From Zea mays (lineage: Eukaryota; Streptophyta; Magnoliopsida; Poales; Poaceae), in the NCBI RefSeq assembly GCF_902167145.1, contig NC_050098.1:16450501-16514500 (forward strand): 64,000 nt of DNA, given 5' to 3'. The translations under genes and the position numbers were made by a program. Every line of letters begins with the position of its first letter. The first letter of the stretch is position 1. Shown piece by piece: positions 59,220-64,000 of the stretch. The notes beneath the pieces are model-generated. The model searched no databases. It was not told the origin of the DNA and saw only the letters and a list, made by a program, of their open reading frames with translations.

Positions 59220-59992
59220 TGCATCAAGTATGTCAAGGCACTCGTTGAGTCCGAGGCACTCATTATCGACCTGAAGAATCTCATTAATGAGGTTCCCGAC
59301 CCCAAGCGACATGTTGGTAGCTTCGAACCGACCGAGGCAACCAAGTCCGTCCCCCTCGATCCCAGCAGCTCCAGCAACAGGACGCTGCGGATCAGCTCCG
59401 AGATCGACCCCAAATAGGAAGAAGTGCCTGTCGACTTCCTCCATGTGAATGCTGAGATATTCACGTGGAGTCCCTCAGACATGCTTGGCATACCGAGGGT
59501 AGTCACCGAGCACTCCTTGGACATCCAAGCTGGCTTTACACCAGTGAGGCAGCATCTACGCTGCTTTGATGAGGAGAAGCGCAAGATCATCGAGGAGGAG
59601 GTCCACAAACTTTTGGCGACTGGATTCATCAAGGAAGTCTTTCATCCCGAGTGGTTAGCAAACCCCGTGTTAGTCAGGAAGAAGGGGGAAATGGAGGATG
59701 TGTATAGACTACATCGGTTTAAATAAAGCATGTTCAAAATTCCCTACCCTCTACCTTGTATTGACCAAATCATTGATTCCATTGTGGGATGCGAAACCAT
59801 GTCCTTCCTCGATGCCTACTCCGGATATCACCAAATCAGGATGAAAGAGTCCGACCAGCTCGGAACTTTCTTCATCACTCTGTATGCCATGTATTGTTAC
59901 ACTACCATGCCCGTCGGTATGAGGAATGATGGCGCCACCTACCAACGATGCATGAACCACGTGTTCGGTGATCACATCGGTGGAATAGTTGA
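59220..59992 (+). pseudogene. Gypsy C reverse transcriptase, truncated before the catalytic YVDD
   Basis: After a linker, a frame from about 59424 reads VDFLHVNAEIFTWSPSDMLG, EHSLDIQAGFTPVRQHLRC and GFIKEVFHPEWLANPVLVRK. It is shifted around 59700-59730 and resumes KIPYPLPCIDQIIDSIVGCE, MSFLDAYSGYHQIRMKESDQ and GATYQRCMNHVFGDHIG. The next motif, which carries the catalytic aspartates, is absent because CACTA-2 starts at 59993. Confidence 0.88.
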
Positions 59993-60009
59993 CACTATAG
60001 GAATCCACT

Positions 60010-61181
60010 TGTCGGTACCCTGAAACTAGGGTACCCCTTACTGATGTATAAACGCGGTACCCACACGACTATTTTTAGTCGCGTGGTGAAAGAGCTGTAT
60101 GTGGGACCAGGCCATGACTCGCCCCAGCCTTGGGCGACTACTCTGGGCCAGCAACAGACCCCACCACATGGGCGGGTCCGGTGCCGCCACGTGTCCAGAG
60201 AAAGTGACATACTTTAAGGCATCACCAGTGAGTCCGGACCCCCATGGGAAGGTGTCGGACCCCTGTATATACGGTACGGGCCGCCAAGTTTGGTCCAGGA
60301 CCTCCACGTGTGCGAATCGGACCCCTGGAATGGGATCCGGACCCCCCTGTATGGGGTCCGGGCCGCCCACAATGGGGTCCCAGGGTTCCAGGATAGAACA
60401 TACCCGGGCCTTAATCAGGACCCAGGCGGGGGTCCGGTGCCGACACGTGTCCAGACCTGATCTGGTGGGATCCAGACCTTATCACATACACTTCTGCTCC
60501 CCGCCCAGGCGAAGACCTGATGCTGCCATGTGGCCTACTGCGCGCGGCGTAAGCCAACAGGCGGAACTTGGCATGAAGCCTCTGGGCTACGAGCGTCTTT
60601 GCATTCATTACGGATAAGACGTGTGCATGTCCATTCCAGTGACAGGCGGCGCGCCCAGTCCACGCTGCGTGGGCCGTGCTATTACTCACATGTTACCATA
60701 GCAAGGACAATGACTCACCATTACTTGTGCGTTTCCAAGAAAAGGGTAACTGCCTATCAATGCTGCATGGACTGCAGTCATCATGACTCCCGCTGATTAC
60801 TCATGTGCTACTAAGGCAGAGGGAATCTGAACGTCTCCTCCTATACGCCTCTACTCATGTGTGCTGTCAGCATTAATTATTCACATAATGTAATCCTTCC
60901 ATTATGCTCCTAGGACCGCATGTCGGAGCTCAGCGTCCTTGTATGTACCTCCCTTAAACTATAAAAGGGAGGGGACACAGCGTTACAAGTGACACGGTCA
61001 ATACAGCTTACAGACAGTGGATGTAGGGTATTACGCTCTAGCGGCCTGAACCATATAAACCCTCGAGTGTTCTTGTGTTCATCCGAAATTCACCAATCAG
61101 GCGAGCGCTTAGGCCCCCTCCTCATCTTAGGATTAGGGCGGGTGCATTCCGCCACCCGGCCGGAGGATTTTCCCTCCGATA
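60010..61181 (+). repeat. Solo LTR inside CACTA-2, TSD CCACT
   Basis: TGTCGGTACCCTGAAACTAG at 60010 to CCCTCCGATA at 61181, flanked by CCACT on both sides (60005-60009 and 61182-61186). No internal domain is attached, so it arose by LTR-LTR recombination. The end TA probably derives from CA. A TATA box (CTATAAAAGGGAGGGG, from about 60960) marks the promoter and the sense strand as +. Sequence between is GC-rich, with repeated GGTCCGG/CCGGACC pieces and ORFs that carry no domain. Confidence 0.9.
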
Positions 61182-61186
61182 CCACT

Positions 61187-61545
61187 TAATTCCCGTTGGC
61201 TAAGAACCGACGGGAATAAGCTCTAAACCGACGGGAATTAGTAATTCCCGTCGGTATATGGTTAATTCTCATCGGCCCTAAGCCGACAGGCATCAGATGC
61301 CAATGATAAGATTATTCCCGTCGGTCACTTACAAGCTGACGGTAATTAACCCTAATTCCCGTCGGCCATGGCGGGCCGATGGGAATTAACAAATATTGCT
61401 CGTTGGCCCAGTAACTTCCGTCGGCCACGGCGGGCCGACGTGGATTAACAATTAATTCCCGTCGGCCCTACCTAACCGACGGGAGTTACTGGGCCGGAAT
61501 TAATTGTTAATCCCCGTCGGTTTGACCATAGCCGACGGGGATTAA
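61187..61545. repeat. Subterminal inverted-motif array of CACTA-2
   Basis: About sixteen copies of TAATTCCCGTCGG or its complement CCGACGGGAATTA occur in 360 bases. They alternate so that neighbouring copies form short inverted pairs, with separators of 5-25 bases. Likely binding sites for the element's TNPA-like protein. Confidence 0.9.
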
Positions 61546-61801
61546 CCTATACTGCTACAAAACCAGCACCAAATTAGGTCACTATTTCTCCATAATTGCA
61601 CACATAACATATATATCATCACACATAACAGACACATTACAAACACATACATTGATAATTAATTCACACATCACAAACTTAACATCACCAACATAGTTTA
61701 CACAAACATTTAAAATAGGAACAACGAGATAAGTTAAAGTGTTTAGTTCACGAAAAACATAGCCTGCACGAGTTAAGAAACAAATACGACATAAACCATA
61801 T
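61546..61801. other. 3' flank between the TNPA-like gene and the subterminal array
   Basis: AT-rich sequence with repeated CACATAACA/ACATCAC words; no gene seen. Confidence 0.5.
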
Positions 61802-63645
61802 TTAGAGATAACCACCACTTGGGTGGTTAGAGCTTTGACCGCTGCCGCCAACAGGAGGAGGGAACGCGAAGAGGGAGTCAACAAATCCAGTCCCTGTTGT
61901 GGGATCAGACCCATTACCACCCGCTTCGGGCGTAACCTATGCAAGTTAGCAAATATTAACATTTCTAATGCAAATATCAAACGTTAAATGCAAATATCAA
62001 CAAATATACAAGTGTATAAATTCATCAAGAGTTATCAAACGTACCCTAACTCCAGGTGCAGGTATATGTGTCGGAGGGGTGTTGAACTGTGGTGGCGGAG
62101 TTGGTGTGGATGCAAACTGGCTCTATTGTGGTGGCAGTGGAATATTTGGTGTCATGCTCTGTTGCTACATTAACTGTTAAACATATGTATTACTATTGAA
62201 GATGTTGTATTGAAATATAATAATTTAGAGTTCGGATTATGTATACTTACTAGATACATCGCTTGGTTATGTGCATTGCAAGCCTCCATAAATTCTCGTT
62301 GTTGTCTCATCTCCTCACGCATCCTTATAATCTCCAACTCCTGCTCGTTCGGTCGACGAGAGCACGAGCTACGGAAAGACGAACCCGTCCTCTGAGATCT
62401 CACCGACGACGAATCAATGAATCCGTCGAAGAGTGAGTATCTATAAGTGATTCAAAAATTGTGATTATTGCATAATCAATTTAGTGTCAACCATGTAATT
62501 TCATAAGTTAGAGCTTACCATCCATGCGCTTTTCCACCACCACTTGCGTACACCACCGAGGGATCCACCGGTTCATGTCATCAGTCAAAGTCAGGGCCAT
62601 GGCGATGAACCATCTCCTCCTCATATGTCGCCTATACATCAATCACAACCTTACAAATGCAGGAATTTCTATACTTTGAACGTTTGTACTTTTGGGCCAA
62701 AACTCACCAGCCGATCTGTGGTTGTCTGGCTGTAGAGCTAGTCAGGGTTGGTAGGGTCTGGTCCTTTGTGGCCCTCCTGGTAGACCTTATTGTCACTAGG
62801 CTTTTGGCCACGCGTAGCTTCCTTTATAAACAAAAAACATCCATAAGCAATCGTACTATTTGGTGATCGACATAGCTAGATCAAACTTACCATTCTTTTA
62901 GCATTTCGGAGCATGTCGTCGCCGCCAAACTTGTGGTTAGGATTGGTTCCTTGACATTGCCTGTGATGCGATGACACTTTCTGGAAGCCTTCGGAAGCCC
63001 AATATCGACACCAAGCATAGTATGCATCAGGCACGGGCGCCATCCATGGAATCATCACCTGCACACACAATGTTACATATTATATCAATCACAACAATAA
63101 ATAAAAAGGGTAAAATAAATTGAATACTAACCTCACGACATTGATCCTCAGTCAAATATATCTTTGAGGACCCTTCCTTTTTATTCAAGGGGCCTGCTTC
63201 TTCCGGATGATTTTGAAAATACAGGTTTGTAGCCTGAATTCTCGCATAGTATATGACATCCTTCACTAGCTTCTTTGCATTATTTTGGAACACACGTTCA
63301 GCGTGCCCTATGTAATCGTCTCCGTAAGGCAACCGATATCGAAGCTACAACATAAAGAATACAAATACAATGGTATAAGTCATAGAATTACAATATTAAG
63401 AAACAGAACAAAGACAATAAAGAATTCACACCCAAAAGTCATGACGCACAAGTCCCTATCTGTCGGTGTGGTTTCGTTCCTTTTTTAACTTGTACTCGTC
63501 CCATGTACTGACGAGCACCTCATCGACGCTATCTCCGTCTGACACCTTCACTATATCAGGGTAGTGAAGGCGGCAAAGAGAAGCCAACGTAAGGTTAACC
63601 TAAGTGTGGTGTCCCTTGCCGTCAAAGGACAGATCCTCCCAATTC
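61802..63645 (-). pseudogene. CACTA TNPA-like protein (plant transposase, PF03004-like)
   Basis: Minus-strand exons by eye: 63645-about 63470 (LASLCRLHYPDIVKVSDGDS, VLVSTWDEYK); about 63340-63130 (DYIGHAERVFQNNAKKLVKD, then SKIYLTEDQCREV); 63059-62890 (PDAYYAWCRYWASEGFQKVS); about 62830-62690 (SDNKVYQEGHKGPDPTNPD then a stop); about 62600-62520 (VYASGGGKAHG); about 62440-62260 (RRPNEQELEIIRMREEMRQQ, a coiled coil); about 62165-62040 (proline-rich with a stop); and a last exon about 61936-61802 (GFVDSLFAFPPPVGGSGQSS) ending TAA. The order is that of plant Ptta/En-Spm proteins that bind subterminal repeats. At least three stops make it a pseudogene. Its own array lies directly downstream. Confidence 0.8.
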
Positions 63646-63687
63646 CTGCATTACACAAAAACATTAACAATACACATAATAGTTATA

Positions 63688-64000
63688 CTAGGTGAATGCC
63701 CGTGCGTTGCAATGGAAACATATAATGACATGATGACTTATGTACAAATGTGTGTTATATTATTGTGAGAAAATGTTTCGTAATCTATTTATGATCTTAG
63801 CCATACATAAATTTTATTATTTTAATCTAGCTATTTCACCACTACATTGCAACCATTAGTATCACACGGACTTCTATATATGATTTTAATAATGTCATGT
63901 CAATTGCATCATTTAAATGCTAAGACTCACAATAAATTACAAACTTATACACAATTTCTGAAGTGAGGCGTTTTCTGAACAATCGACAGTTTCTGAAGTT
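63688..64000 (-). mobile_element. Helitron, 3' end only (extends beyond the window)
   Basis: On the minus strand it ends ATTGCAACGCACGGGCATTCACCTAG, with CTAG at 63688-63691 and a T beyond it. This matches the maize-type Helitron 3' consensus and shares GCACGGGC with the Helitron ending at 31880. It lies upstream of the first visible TNPA exon, probably in an intron. The body is AT-rich without a recognisable gene; the 5' end is outside the window. Confidence 0.75.

Larger units (their letters stand above)
55125..59992 (+). mobile_element. Gypsy retrotransposon C (Huck-like), 3' part separated by CACTA-2
   Basis: Begins with an LTR (TGTCGGGTATCATAATTAGG) at 55125, a possible duplication GTTAG just before it, then a primer-site-like sequence, decayed gag, protease and RT, all on +. 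It stops within RT at 59992, where CACTA-2 begins with its own 3-base site TGA. The remainder and 3' LTR, if present, lie beyond the window. The LTR start and protein style resemble maize Huck (Tat group); that name is a judgement from memory. Confidence 0.85.
59993..64000. mobile_element. CACTA transposon 2 (right end outside the window)
   Basis: Starts CACTATAGGAATCCACT at 59993, continuing TTAATTCCCG after a solo LTR (60010-61181). A subterminal array of TAATTCCCGTCGG repeats follows (61187-61545), then a TNPA-like pseudogene on the minus strand. The presumed 3-base target site is TGA (59990-59992). The right terminus and its duplication are not in the window, so the extent is open. A Helitron interrupts it from 63688. 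Subterminal arrays plus a TNPA-type gene define an En/Spm element; the TNP2 transposase gene would be expected further right. Confidence 0.8.

Noticed and set aside
60038..60617. Overlapping open frames on both strands in the solo LTR
   Set aside because: Composition-driven frames inside an LTR with intact target duplications; no motif, no partner exon.
1..64000. CRISPR-like arrays, bacterial defence systems or operons
   Set aside because: Direct repeats here are tandem duplications, subterminal transposon arrays or LTR palindromes. Genes have introns and the content is plant transposons.

Overview
The window looks like heterochromatic intergenic DNA from a large plant genome, most likely a panicoid grass of the maize/sorghum/Miscanthus group. 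This rests on LTR retrotransposons with grass-type CCGGAC/GTCCGG-rich LTRs, Helitron ends of the kind described in maize, CACTA elements with subterminal repeat arrays, and a grass-type DUF674 gene. The species cannot be fixed from sequence alone. I see no rRNA, functional tRNA, CRISPR or bacterial gene organisation. Nearly everything is transposable element, and most of it is nested.

Layout. (1) 1-1.6 kb: truncated LTR-like sequence. (2) About 1.6-25.3 kb: remains of one Mutator-like element (MULE). It carries a FAR1-type transposase pseudogene on + (1.6-9.2 kb) facing an ULP1-type cysteine protease gene on - (10.25-23.6 kb). A non-autonomous CACTA element (3964-9073, TSD CTG) sits in the last transposase exon. 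A SIRE-type Copia retrotransposon (11526-21022, TSD CTAGG) sits in an ULP1 exon. A fragment of a CACTA TNP2 transposase lies at 24.15-24.5 kb. (3) 25.3-35.3 kb: the least repetitive part. It holds small MITE-like elements, a complete Helitron (28964-31880) carrying a piece of the pyrimidine-catabolism gene PYD1 between terminal inverted repeats, and one apparently intact host gene, a two-exon DUF674 gene (33769-34623) with a MITE just upstream. (4) 35.3-54.5 kb: Gypsy element A (TSD AATTT), whose polymerase is split by a complete reverse-oriented chromovirus-type Gypsy element B (41446-51391, TSD ATTTC). B has an extra ORF upstream of gag and has lost its reverse transcriptase and RNase H. (5) 54.5-64 kb: a Copia gag scrap, then Gypsy element C (from 55125), cut within its reverse transcriptase by a second CACTA element (from 59993). 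That element carries a TNPA-like pseudogene, has a solo LTR (60010-61181, TSD CCACT) 17 bp from its terminus, and is itself entered by a Helitron whose 3' end is at 63688.

Relationships. Relative ages follow from nesting. B is inside A. By hand count the A LTRs differ at about 30 of 647 sites, and the B LTRs at very roughly 2 percent. The Copia LTRs differ at about 23 sites plus one 4-base indel in 1331. Apart from DUF674, the Copia gag and the ORF upstream of gag in element B, coding regions carry stops or frameshifts, many of them readable as C-to-T/G-to-A changes. Start positions and introns were judged by eye; no database search was possible.
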